From Acanthosepion esculentum (taxonomy: Eukaryota > Mollusca > Cephalopoda > Sepiida > Sepiidae), in assembly GCA_964036315.1 (NCBI GenBank), contig OZ038480.1:8079203-8143202 (forward strand): 64,000 bases of DNA, given 5' to 3'. Both the position numbers and the translations under genes were made by a program. Shown here piece by piece: positions 22,301 through 32,130 of the stretch. Numbering within the stretch: the first letter of the stretch is position 1; each line of letters starts with the position of its first letter. The notes below the pieces were generated by a model. The model was not told where the DNA came from. It was given only the letters and a program-made list of their open reading frames with translations, and ran no database searches.

Positions 22301-23157
22301 ATTTTCTGTTTATTGCGAGTCCAAAGAGCAATCTGAAAATATATTAGCAATAATAAAGATGAAAATCAGTAGAAACATCAATAGAAACCATATAAATTTT
22401 CATTCAGTCCATTATTTGTATAAAGATTTTAATTTTTTCTTGAAAAATATGTTTTTTTTATGTAATTCGTAGTAGCAGGATTCTGTCAATAATATATTTT
22501 CCTGAATTTCTATTACCTCACATTAACTAAATTAAAATTATTAAATTATTTCCTCCATTCTAAAAGAGCAATTCTGTTTTTGATTCTATTAATGCATCCA
22601 AAGTGATTTCAGCATTTATGGAATCGCTTACTAGGAAAGTTTCTCATGATAAAATATAATATACAGGCGAAAGGTCATTAAGTTACGTATTATGTGGAAA
22701 AATGATTAATCCAACACTCGGAACTAGAAATGATTGGTCGATAATCACTCAATCTCGAAAGGTATTCTCTCTTGAACTACATTATTCAAACTATCCAATT
22801 GTTTATCGCAGTGTTGCGTAAAAAAAAAATCATCCAAGTTTTGACAATTCAGGATGAAGTATTTCTTTGGAATTCCGCCAAAGACGTTTCTCTGAAGCTT
22901 ATATTTACTTTGAGATGTTGACGTCTGTTCAAGAATTCGCTTGCTTTGATTAAGAACTGTTCCATCACCAATTTCTATCTAAACTTGTATCGAGCACAAA
23001 AACTGGCACATATTTAAACGCTAACCGACATTCGTATCTGTAGGAAAGTATTTTCCGAGTTTTTGCAGTCTGTTATTAAGGGCAGAAAAAAGGGTGTTTT
23101 TAAACATTTATTTTCATCTATGATCTAATATTTTTCCAATTAGTATACATTTCTATA
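22301..23157. other. Intergenic sequence
   Basis: No gene or repeat recognised. Confidence 0.55.
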
Positions 23158-23522
23158 TATACAGGGTGACCCCGCAAAACGGAAACTTTTTAACAATCCA
23201 ATAAAACCAAGAGTGATGGAAGAAAAATATTTAATTCATAGTAACCTTAAAACATGCCATTTAAGAAACAATGATGGATTTTTTTAAAATTACGTCCTGT
23301 AGATAGCGTCCTCCTATACGAATGCATTCTTGAAATCTGATGTTGAGATTTCTCATTGCCTGCTGCAACATCTCAGCTGGGATACTGTGAATTTCATTCT
23401 CGTTACTAAAATGGCGAAATGCTTACTTGCTCAAGGTCACTGTCTCGCAGAGTTGCCACTTGCTCATGCCTGGCAATAGGCAATACGCACTTAAAAAATT
23501 CCCATCTTTTTTGGTCACCCTG

Positions 23523-23526
<4 letters not shown>
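23158..23526 (-). mobile_element. Short Tc1/mariner-type element with tatacagggtgacc TIRs
   Basis: tatacagggtgacc at 23158 and ggtcaccctgtata at 23513-23526 are perfect inverted termini within TA-rich flanks. The interior, on the minus strand, encodes only a transposase C-terminus (IPAEMLQQAMRNLN, RFQECIRIGGRYLQDVI). It is an internally deleted, MITE-like derivative. Confidence 0.8.
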
Positions 23527-23587
<61 letters not shown>

Positions 23588-23594
23588 ATATCTA

Positions 23595-23671
<77 letters not shown>
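23524..23671. repeat. (TA)n with a central (CT)n
   Basis: TA run with a tctctctctctctc core at about 23593-23612. Confidence 0.97.
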
Positions 23672-23674
<3 letters not shown>

Positions 23675-23855
23675 ATCCTAGTGAGTCAGCTTACCCTGAA
23701 GATGCATTTAGGTGAAACTTAGGCATACTCGGATGTTTTTAGTCTTTTATTTTACAATTTTTTTCCCAGATACCAATTTGTTTTAATATATCTTTATTTG
23801 GAAATTGTACTATCGGTTTTTTTACACCAGTCTAGTATAGACATTAACATCATTC

Positions 23856-23857
<2 letters not shown>
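23672..23857. other. Block between (TA)n tracts
   Basis: Contains ccctgaagatgcatttaggt then gaaact, reminiscent of a hammerhead core, but no stems form. Confidence 0.4.

Positions 23858-23897
<40 letters not shown>
23858..23897. repeat. (TA)n microsatellite
   Basis: TA run; insertion site of the Tc1 element. Confidence 0.97.
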
Positions 23898-25133
23898 GGG
23901 TTAGACAAAATAATTGAAACACTTGTTAAAATCGAAGAAAATTTATTTAATATGGAGTTGGTCCTCCTTTAGCCTCACATACAGCTTTAATACATCTAGG
24001 AATGGAATCATACAGCTTCCTGACTTCATCCAGAGGAATTTTCAGCCATCCTTCCATTATCACCTGCTCTAGCTCTTTTAGACACGACGGAGAATGATAG
24101 CGGCTCCTAACTTGTTGCTCCAAAATGCACCACAAATGTTCAATAATATTGATATCTGGAGATTTGGGAGGCCACTCCATGTGTTCTAGCCGACTTTCAT
24201 GCTCTTCATACCAATTCTTAACCACTCAAGCTATATGTATTGGAGCATTATCGTCTTGGAAGATGCGGTCACCATCAGGGGATAAAGTCTGGGCCATGTT
24301 CAGACAATCTTTGCTGATGATTCTATCACGCAGTGCAACTATTAGAATCAGACATTTCCATGATATGGCGGCCGAAACTATCACTGATCCACCACCATCC
24401 TTCACTGTTGGAAGAAGGCAGTCAGAGTTGTAAGCTTCTTTGGGCTGCCTCCACACAAACTCGCTCTGATGTTGGGAAAAGAGAAAAACTGGACTTGTCT
24501 GAGAATATGACTTGTTTCCATTGGTCTGCAGATCAGGAATTGTGATCTCTGCACCACTTCAATCACTTCTAAATGTTGCGAGTGGAGAGAAGAGGTTTCC
24601 TTACGGCGGCTCTTCCATGATATCCAGCCTTATGGAGCTCACGACGAACAGTTTTAGTAGAAACTGGACTATTCCGATGATTATTCAACTCAGCAGTCAC
24701 TTCAGTCGCAGTAGTCCAATGATTTTTCACCACATTGCGTTTCAATGCACGTCGGTTTCTGTCAGTAAGTTTGCAAGTCCGGCCCGAATTGCTATGCTTG
24801 CTAGAGGTTTTACCCGGCTTCTCGAATTGCGTCATAGTTCTTGATATGGTAGCTCTTGAAAAACTAAACAGTTTAGCAACCTTAGTGATCAAGGCTCCTG
24901 CCATGCGAGCTTCAACAATTTTCCCATTTTTGAACTCGGAGAGGTCATGCATTTAGCTTAAATTTTGCTAAATTCTAAAAATAAATAAGCCAAAGACAGT
25001 AAATTAGATAAATAAACGTATTTACAATAGATATAACCTGCAATTACGAAGTTTTAGTTAAAGTTCTTAATACAATAGGTTTTTGAAATATAGGAGTGCA
25101 ATTTGCACCTGTTCCAATTATTTTGTCCAACTC

Positions 25134-25136
<3 letters not shown>
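23898..25136 (-). mobile_element. Tc1-like DD36E (Incomer-type) transposon
   Basis: Inverted ends share gacaaaataattg (23904 and, reversed, 25114-25126) and lie within TA tracts. About 1.24 kb, a normal length for the superfamily. The transposase gene is almost complete. Confidence 0.85.
23947..24952 (-). pseudogene. Tc1-like DD36E transposase, one stop and one frameshift
   Basis: Starts MHDLSEFKNGKIVEARMAGA, with two helix-turn-helix parts (K-V-A-K-L-F-S-F-S-R-A-T-I-S and R-K-L-T-x-R-x-R-R-A-L-K). A frameshift falls between about 24569 and 24456. The catalytic region reads VIFSDKSSFSLF, FQDDNAPIH and WPPKSPDINIIEHLW; counting the stop as a residue there are 36 positions between the second Asp and the Glu, fitting the DD36E family. 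TGA at 24226-24228 stands for what is probably CGA. The end AKGGPTPY is family-typical. Confidence 0.88.

Positions 25137-25194
<58 letters not shown>
25137..25194. repeat. (TA)n microsatellite
   Basis: TA run shared by the Tc1 right end and a reverse family A repeat. Confidence 0.98.
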
Positions 25195-25199
<5 letters not shown>

Positions 25200-25336
25200 A
25201 TATAGTCTTAAAGTGTGCTATATTTATGGGGTAAAGTGCTCAATATCAGAGATAGAGCGTGTGTAAATATAAAAGTGGACATGGAAGTCAGCACTTAGAG
25301 GCGACAGTCTGTTTCATGCTAGTGCAATCGTCAGGC

Positions 25337-25338
<2 letters not shown>
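25195..25338 (-). repeat. Hammerhead repeat family A, reverse copy
   Basis: Reverse complement of the 12349-12488 family, with (TA)n on both sides. Confidence 0.92.
25298..25338 (-). ncRNA. Hammerhead ribozyme motif, canonical core (family A)
   Basis: On the minus strand CTGACGA (25328-25334), stem II TGC/GCA, GAAA (25312-25315), stem III ACA/TGT (loop GAC) and C at 25303. All core bases are intact. Stem I has GC/GC next to the core. Confidence 0.65.

Positions 25339-25371
<33 letters not shown>
25339..25371. repeat. (TA)n microsatellite
   Basis: Short TA run. Confidence 0.97.
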
Positions 25372-25373
<2 letters not shown>

Positions 25374-25445
25374 AGTATAGGATTGGTATATACGGAATAA
25401 ATTCCAATAACCAACAATTATTATTCTTAAAAGTGTGCTCAATAC

Positions 25446-26250
25446 AGAGTAGAGCAGATATAATTATTTATTTAAATATTATAACATAAATATGTTATAA
25501 AATCACTACAAAAATAGCTATTTTGTTTCAAAACTTCTGGTGTCTTATCAAGTGATGATGTTGAATGTAGAATAAATGCTTTTAAAAGTTTCAAATTAAT
25601 TAACGATCCTTTGCTAGGGGTAAACGCTGTTACATAAGCTAGAATGACCAATCTAAATACAAGTACATGAGAATTCAAAAAATTTGACAACGAAGCAAGG
25701 TTATCATAGATATTAAAAGATTTATAAAATTTGAAATTAAAATTAAAAGTAAAAAATTACGTATTTAGAAATCTAAATCTAATCTCTTAAGTTTAAAATT
25801 ATAGAATTACTGAGGAGAAAATAAAAATACATATGTTATTCAATTTATTTTTTCATTGAAATTACGTTAAAAAGGATGTTGATAGCTTCAGACAAAAATG
25901 TATACATTTTACTTAAACTATGATGACCGACTCTCACGTAAAACAATCCAAACGCACTCAGCTTATAATACATAAGCGCCCAGATATATTTAGATATATA
26001 TACACACACAAAAAAACGGTGACGAGACACGACCGTTGATAAAAAAAACGAACACACACACACACACACAACCAAACGTGCATGCACTTTCCTTACACAT
26101 AGACATCGATAAACACATGCACATACATCCACATGCACATTGACCTAGACAATCAGACGCAATAGCCAAATCATATTCGGGGCTTAATATGTTATTAAAC
26201 GAATTCTAACTACTTACTGGAATATAACTAATCTGTGCAAATATATATAG
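25446..26250 (-). repeat. Hammerhead repeat family B, copy 2
   Basis: Homologous over about 0.8 kb to 295-1202. It shares the ribozyme end, the gcttatgtaacagcgttt block and gttagaattcgtttaataac. Non-coding. Confidence 0.8.
25502..25556 (-). ncRNA. Hammerhead-like motif, U3-A8 core (family B)
   Basis: On the minus strand stem I ATCAC/GTGAT (25552-25556 with 25502-25506), core TTGATAA (25545-25551), a damaged stem II, GAAA (25526-25529) and a long stem III ACAAAAT/ATTTTTGT, then A at 25507. Confidence 0.65.
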
Positions 26251-26288
26251 ATAAAATTAGTAAAAAAAGTAAAAAAAATAAAAAATAA

Positions 26289-26394
26289 AAACCATTTATT
26301 CTACATTCAACATCATCACTTGATAACACACCAGAAGTGTCGAAACAAAATGGCTATTTTTGTAGTGATTTTATAACATATTTATGTTATAATA

Positions 26395-26398
<4 letters not shown>
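26289..26398 (+). repeat. Hammerhead repeat family B, copy 3 (3' end only)
   Basis: The last 110 bp of the family, head to head with copy 2, so that copies 2 and 3 form inverted ends 0.7 kb apart. (TA)n follows. Confidence 0.85.
26315..26369 (+). ncRNA. Best hammerhead-like motif, U3-A8 core (family B)
   Basis: Stem I ATCAC (26315-26319) with GTGAT (26365-26369), directly next to core TTGATAA (26320-26326). Stem II ACAC/GTGT with loop CAGAA. GAAA 26342-26345. Stem III ACAAAAT/ATTTTTGT with a GGCT-type loop, then A26364. Predicted cleavage 26364/26365. Every element of a type I hammerhead is present except that positions 3 and 8 are U and A instead of C and G, which keeps them complementary. 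Confidence 0.72.

Positions 26399-26464
<66 letters not shown>
26399..26464. repeat. (TA)n microsatellite
   Basis: TA run after family B copy 3. Confidence 0.98.
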
Positions 26465-26466
<2 letters not shown>

Positions 26467-26900
26467 GAAGAGGCTATAGTAGTTCCAACGAGAGAAAGTG
26501 TGTATATTAAAAATAAGAGAGAAACCGCAAACGTTTCTGGTTGTAATGTGGATTTAAAAAAGAAATATTATGCTTTATTTTCCATAATTTTGCTAAACGC
26601 GTTTCCGGTTTCGCGACCTTCATCTGGCAAAGCGTGGAGATTTCCACATATTATTAAAAATAATTAATTTTTTTTCTTATGTTTTTCGATGTTAAATATT
26701 CTCGATATGAGACATTCTCTTTTTTGTGTTAGTGACCCAAATGTCTTCCTGAATTGGCAATGAAAAAGTTCTGCGTGAAGGGTTATAAAACAATTAAGAT
26801 TGGTCCGAGAAAGGGTGAAGGAATTATCGGCATTCTTATCTTTTAATGACCCCTGTGTGTTCTTAGATCTATTTCCATTTTTTGTGTGTTTTTTCAGCAT
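26465..26900. other. Unassigned sequence
   Basis: Includes a reverse-strand gatgaaggtcgcgaaacc block that looks like a retroelement tail; no clear family. Confidence 0.4.
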
Positions 26901-27660
26901 GCGTATGTATACGTATATTCCCTCTCCATACATACACACCGTCTTATTACGAGGAATTAATAAACACATTGGTAGAAATACACATATATACACATACATG
27001 AACACACACACACATATACACACACTTACTATGTTGTGTAGTGTTCGCGTGTGTGCCCGTGAGCAGTTTTGTTTTTGCTAATATGCGTATATATATATAT
27101 CAGCATGCGTATGTATACGCACACCTCCTCTCTACATACACATACTGTCCCATTACAAGGAATAACTATACACACACACATACATACATATATAGCTACA
27201 TACATATACATATTCTTCCCAAGTTACAAGGAATCAGTATACACACATACATACACACACATACATACATACTGTCCTATTACAAGGAACCAGTATACGC
27301 ACACATACATACATATATACCTACATACATATACATATACTTCCTCCTCTCTACATACACATACTGTCCCATTACAAGGAATCACTATACACACACATAC
27401 ATACATACATATATAGCTACATACATATACATATGCTTCCCAAATTACAAGAAATCAGTATACACACACACACACATACATACTGTCCTATTACAAGGAA
27501 CCAGCATACACACACACACACATACATACATATATACCTACATACATATACATATACTTCCCAAGTTACAAGGAATCAGTATACTCACATACACACACAC
27601 ATACATACATACATATATACGTACATACACATACATATACTTCCTAAGTTGTGTGGGGTT
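26901..27660. repeat. CATA/CACA-rich complex tandem repeat
   Basis: About 100-120-bp higher-order units (tacttcccaagttacaagga, actgtcc(c/t)attacaagga, acatacatatacata) recur at least five times between 27090 and 27640. gtgtgcccgtgag occurs just before and just after the array. The long Thr/His/Tyr-rich ORFs here are by-products. Confidence 0.85.
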
Positions 27661-27833
27661 TGCGCGTGTGCCCGTGAGTAGTCCATTGCTTTTGTCAATA
27701 TGTGTATATATATTCGTGATCCAAAGACACCTGCATGTGAGTACGTGTGCATGCATGTGAGAGGTTTGATCGTTGCATTTGGCCATTATGTGCGCATGTC
27801 GTGTGTTCTTTTGCATGTGGGGTTATGATCTAT

Positions 27834-28330
27834 TTAGTTCTGGTTTAAATTTGTTTCTGAAGTTTTTTTCTTGTATTTGTAGGTGAGAATAATTGTCTGT
27901 TTGATATATTGGCATAATTTTAAATTTACCCTGGTTACATTTAAAGATGTGTTGTGATACAAATAAGTTTTCTGTTGTCTGGTAATTTTATGTTGCTTTT
28001 GTGTAGGGAGACCCCGTTGTTTAGTTGTTGACTGATACCTATATATGACTTCTTGCATTTTGTGCATTTGAGTACATAAATCACATTAATGGAGTTGCAG
28101 TTTAAGATTTTATTTATTATGAATGTCGTTTGGGGGTTTTCAAAAGTGTAGGAGTCTCCTTCTATAATGATGTCACAAACCCCACATCTTTTTTTGTTGC
28201 ATTCTGTGACTCCCTGTAATGTATGTTGGGTAGATTTGAATGAGGTTAATATGTGTTTTAGTTTTTTAGATTGGCGTTTGCTATTAATTATTTTGGTTGT
28301 ATTTAGTATATTTTTCATTTTTTCATTCTT
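27834..28330 (-). pseudogene. Penelope-like element GIY-YIG endonuclease fragment
   Basis: Minus strand: C-N-K-K-R-C-G-V-C-D (the Cys cluster preceding GIY-YIG in PLEs), then NVIYVLKCTKCKKSYIGISQ, i.e. the Y-V/I-Y and Y-I-G signature, then a Arg-less N-N-G-V-S-L-H-K segment and, after a frameshift near 28000, a G-K-F-K-I-M-P-like piece and a C-terminal K-N-F-R-N-K-F-K-P-E-L-N. The RT part upstream is missing. Known PLEs have RT followed by GIY-YIG; this is the endonuclease end only. Confidence 0.75.
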
Positions 28331-28376
28331 GCTAAGTAGGTCTAGATATTTTTGTAATTTCTGTGAATAGTTCTGG

Positions 28377-28378
<2 letters not shown>

Positions 28379-28424
<46 letters not shown>

Positions 28425-28497
28425 TGTAATATGATCTAATATTATATATATATATCTAATATATGATCTAATATTATATATATATATATATATATAC
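28379..28497. repeat. (TA)n clusters with repeated atgatctaatatta
   Basis: Three TA runs separated by near-identical 20-bp spacers. Confidence 0.95.
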
Positions 28498-28619
28498 ACT
28501 TCATTTAGAAATAGTAAGATCACATGGGCGCTTTTCGCTCACAGATTATAGTGTATGAATAAATAAACTGAACATATACTTCTAAAACAGAAATTAATTC
28601 CATTATTGATAGTAGTATA

Positions 28620-28850
28620 AAGGAATCTGGCGCCTGCGGATTGCGAAAATCGGATGACGATATGCAGTGTCCCGGACTATGGATGAAGTGGGGGAAGAAT
28701 TAAACCTTTCGGCCAACTTAACGAAAGGTCATCATCATCATGACAACACGTCTTGGCGAAGACAATTGTAAAGATCAGAGATAACGGAGATTTGAACCAC
28801 GTGTTTGCTTGGATTATGCAATAACACTCCGAGGGACACGAGTTGGAAAT
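28620..28850 (-). repeat. tRNA-derived SINE (second family)
   Basis: Minus strand B box GTGGTTCAAATCTC (about 28788-28801) with a degenerate A box, followed by a body containing ttggccgaaaggtttaattc. Confidence 0.5.
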
Positions 28851-30115
28851 ACGGACGAAGAAAAATCAAGGAGACAGACAGACAGAGAAACTGATCTCAA
28901 TATGAGAAGAGAATCTAAAAATATGAATAAAAACAATATTGAAAAGAATGGGAGAGATATAAAAAAAAGGGAGAGATTCCAATTTGTTATGAAAACACTC
29001 CCATGAGTGCTAAGGATCGCCTCGTCAGTGATGTTATGACTTGGGGTCATGGTAAGTTTCGGGTCTTCCAACATCATACTTGCTCGCCCAAGAGACCCTA
29101 CCGAAACAGTACTATTCCGGCGGGCGATCCTGAAACAAAAAAAAAAAAATACGTAAAGCACGCAACAAATGGACTCCTCAAATAAATGCCACTACTGACC
29201 AATCACCACCGACTTACGTAAACTGTTGCCATTCGTTGTAACACGTCGCTGGAGACCATTTGATCTGCTTACGGATTACAATGCTTGGGGTTGTTTGGTC
29301 GGTTGCTTGGAGGGACTGGGCACTGTGGTGTGAGTCCCGGCCCTGCACCTCCTTCGTCTCACCAGGGGCTAAACAATAATAGTAATATAAAGAATCAAGG
29401 TAAGTTTCGTTTGATTCACCTTTGCCCTCATTGATAAACACTTCATAACCCTACCAAAGTTTGTATACACCATTCCACAAAGGAAAGAGAAGAACAAAGT
29501 TGATTGGCCCCCATTCATTTTTATGGCCTCGAAATCTATCGATTCCTGATAAATGTATATATTTTCATAGTCATTCTTTTGTCCTTTTCTTGTTTTTACA
29601 GTTAATTCATTTCTTGTTGCATAACATTTTATATAAACTTCCCCAATATTTGTCTTGTTGCTTGCGTCGTTATTTAATGAGTTTTCACTCATCAGACAGA
29701 CCCAATGTCTTATGTTTCCTTTAATCCTTATATATAATATTGTTAACGTGTGCTGAAATTCAGGGCTTTCTCAATGGCCTCAATACTTGATGAGAAAATC
29801 TTTCTCCCTCGGCTGGAAAGCGTCGTGACCACATGACAACATAAGATGAATATTTGTGGATAATACCAAAATGCATCACCAAATGCAATGGAATACTGAA
29901 AACACAGTCATACAAAATACAAGCCGAATAACAGTATGTGATTTTTGAACGAAAGGGGCAGAAACACAAACTTTAGAGATCCACAACTGAAATCCTGATA
30001 TACAACACCTTTTTTGAACATTGAAAAAATACAATAATAAATAAAATAGACCTTTTCCGTTGAAACTAATAAAACTTGTTTGGATGAATACTTGCTGTTT
30101 AAATATACCTTATGA
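28851..30115. other. Unassigned sequence
   Basis: 29217-29400 (ggtgtgagtcccggccctgc near 29328) looks like a repeat body but has no second copy in the window. No gene recognised. Confidence 0.45.
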
Positions 30116-30120
30116 ATCCA

Positions 30121-30588
30121 CACAAACATAGACCATCCGATTTCTGACTACGAGACCCAGGTTCGAATCTCACCAATGGTCGATTTGTGAGGAAGGAGAC
30201 TTCCAGATTTTATCGATCTGAAGTGGGGACGATCCCAGCGTGCGGCACCCTTGGAACCACGGATTCACCGAAAGCCTTCTGAGTGAAATTGGGTAGACGG
30301 AACACTTGGGGCCGTCGATAGCTCTGCTAGCACGATGTCACAAGTCATCGTGACCGGGGGTTTGAGCGTGCTGGTGTTGTTCAGATTGTTGATCATTCTA
30401 GATAACGCTCTCTCCCAGAAAATGTACCTAAGGTCTGCTCAGCATAGTTGCAGTATAAACCACTGGTTGAACAAACACAGATGTGCCTGAGCGAGAGTCT
30501 GCAATAGGGATTAGCTATCCCCCCGAGTAGACGGGTATTGTCGAATACGAGTAGCCATCTTAGCCAAAAGGTGCTCGCTCTGTCTCTT

Positions 30589-30619
<31 letters not shown>

Positions 30620-30790
30620 GTATTTGCCAACCTATCTAGTTAGTGATTTTTTCCTCCCTCTGTCTGTTTGACTAATCTAACGTATTTATTTGTGTTCTAA
30701 TTATTCTAACCTAATTTTTAATCTTGTATGTTCGTTTAGTTGGAAATCCCTCTTCCAAAAAAAATGGCTTGGACAGCAGGCGAACGTACG
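30121..30790 (+). repeat. tRNA-derived SINE or LINE 5' end (third family)
   Basis: Starts with a tRNA-like 3' half: GACCAT at 30131 and ATGGTC about 45 nt later flank a B box CAGGTTCGAATCTC. A ~600-bp body with a (CTGT)n run at 30589-30612 follows, ending near an A-run at 30756. The length suggests a long SINE or a LINE head. Confidence 0.5.
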
Positions 30791-31426
30791 TCATCAGTAT
30801 TCTTATGTTCTAGTTGGCCGAATATCTTGCTAGATAAAATAGTCCAGCGTGGAATTGTTTAGCTGTATCTTTCTTCCCGTTGTTCTTAATTTTATTGAAT
30901 GCAAGTACCCCAAGCCCATTGTTGGTGGTGGGGAGGAAATTTAAATACATCCAAATATATAAATAAACTAACAACCGATACCGATAAACTAGCCGTCTAG
31001 AAAAAACAAATAAAGACAATCAATCCAAATAAATAAATTAAAAACTGTTCCCACCAAAATAATAGTCAGAACAAACCACAACATTCAAACCCAAAATTCA
31101 ACGAATAGCTTTATCTTTCCAAACAACAACAAAACTATTAAATAAGCTATATAAACAAATTTTTATTACGTTAATAAAAACACCGATCAAAATAAAAATA
31201 ATAAATAAATAAATATATAAGATAAAAAATAAAAATAAATAAAAACAAGCGAAATAATTTGACCCAAATAAATAAACAAATAAACGACTTCCGGTAAAAT
31301 AACCGCCATAAAAAGACTACCCACAATAAGCTATATAAATAAATTTTTACTACGTTAATAAAAACACCGATCAATGCACCACTGACCCGTATATATAAAT
31401 AGCCGAGAAAAATAACAGCACTCGTG
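30791..31426. other. AT-rich sequence with a diverged direct duplication
   Basis: aagctatataaa(c/t)aaattttta...aaaacaccgatca occurs at 31145-31190 and 31328-31373. Confidence 0.6.
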
Positions 31427-31567
31427 GCCTGACGATTGCATCTAGCATAAAACAGACTGTCGTCTCTAAGTGTTAACTTCTATTTTCACTTTTATATTTA
31501 CACACGCTCTATCTCTGATATTGAGCACTTTATCCTATAAATATAGCACACTTTAAGACTATATTTC

Positions 31568-31570
<3 letters not shown>
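31427..31570 (+). repeat. Hammerhead repeat family A, third complete copy
   Basis: Same 140-bp repeat. Its ribozyme region (31427-31466) keeps CTGACGA, but the G of GAAA is A (31449), so it should be inactive. Confidence 0.9.

Positions 31571-31571
<1 letters not shown>

Positions 31572-31624
<53 letters not shown>
31572..31624. repeat. (TA)n microsatellite
   Basis: TA run between family A and the family E repeat. Confidence 0.98.
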
Positions 31625-31630
<6 letters not shown>

Positions 31631-31644
31631 TATTTAAAAAAAAT

Positions 31645-31712
31645 ATTTTAATCGCGACACGGAAATTTCTATTTTTCGGAACTTTAAATTTGTTCCATTA
31701 TCAAGCGATATT
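31645..31712 (-). ncRNA. Hammerhead-like motif, U3-A8 core (family E)
   Basis: Minus strand: stem I ATCGC/GCGAT (31705-31709 with 31651-31655), core TTGATAA (31698-31704), stem II GGAAC/GTTCC (31692-31696 with 31678-31682; one extra base before it), GAAA (31674-31677). Stem III is damaged by what looks like a 5-nt loss. Its body is unrelated to family B. Confidence 0.5.
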
Positions 31713-31976
31713 AGGTACCTTTTGATGAAAATGATTTACTTTTGAAACGAGAATGGTAGAATTAAGGAGGAGTGAGGAATAAGATTTCAAAGTTTTATGG
31801 GTATGTTCTGATTGACCAAACAATAGACATGTCTAAGCTAAAGCAGAAAAGTGAAAAATATAGGTTGGGGGTTGGGGGTGTCTGTGTTATTCAAACATGT
31901 CAAAATGAATTGCCATTGTTAGACGTGTTACCATTATTTACGGTTAATAAATATAATTTTATGATACAAAGAAATA

Positions 31977-31978
<2 letters not shown>
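31713..31978. other. Body of the (TA)n-flanked family E repeat
   Basis: Unique sequence with a short ORF of unknown meaning; bounded by (TA)n at both sides. Confidence 0.4.

Positions 31979-32062
<84 letters not shown>
31979..32062. repeat. (TA)n microsatellite
   Basis: TA run with one tacata interruption. Confidence 0.98.
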
Positions 32063-32130
32063 ACAATAGGTTAATTTTAGGATTAAAAAAAAAATTGTAT
32101 ATAAAATTAAAAGTCAAGGAATTAAATAAA

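Noticed and set aside
26590..26640. Reverse-strand GATGAAGGTCGCGAAACC as a hammerhead
   Set aside because: No stem II between the two boxes and position 4 is wrong.
27041..27760. 239-codon Thr/His/Tyr-rich ORF
   Set aside because: Runs through a CATA/CACA tandem array; amino acid content mirrors the repeat.
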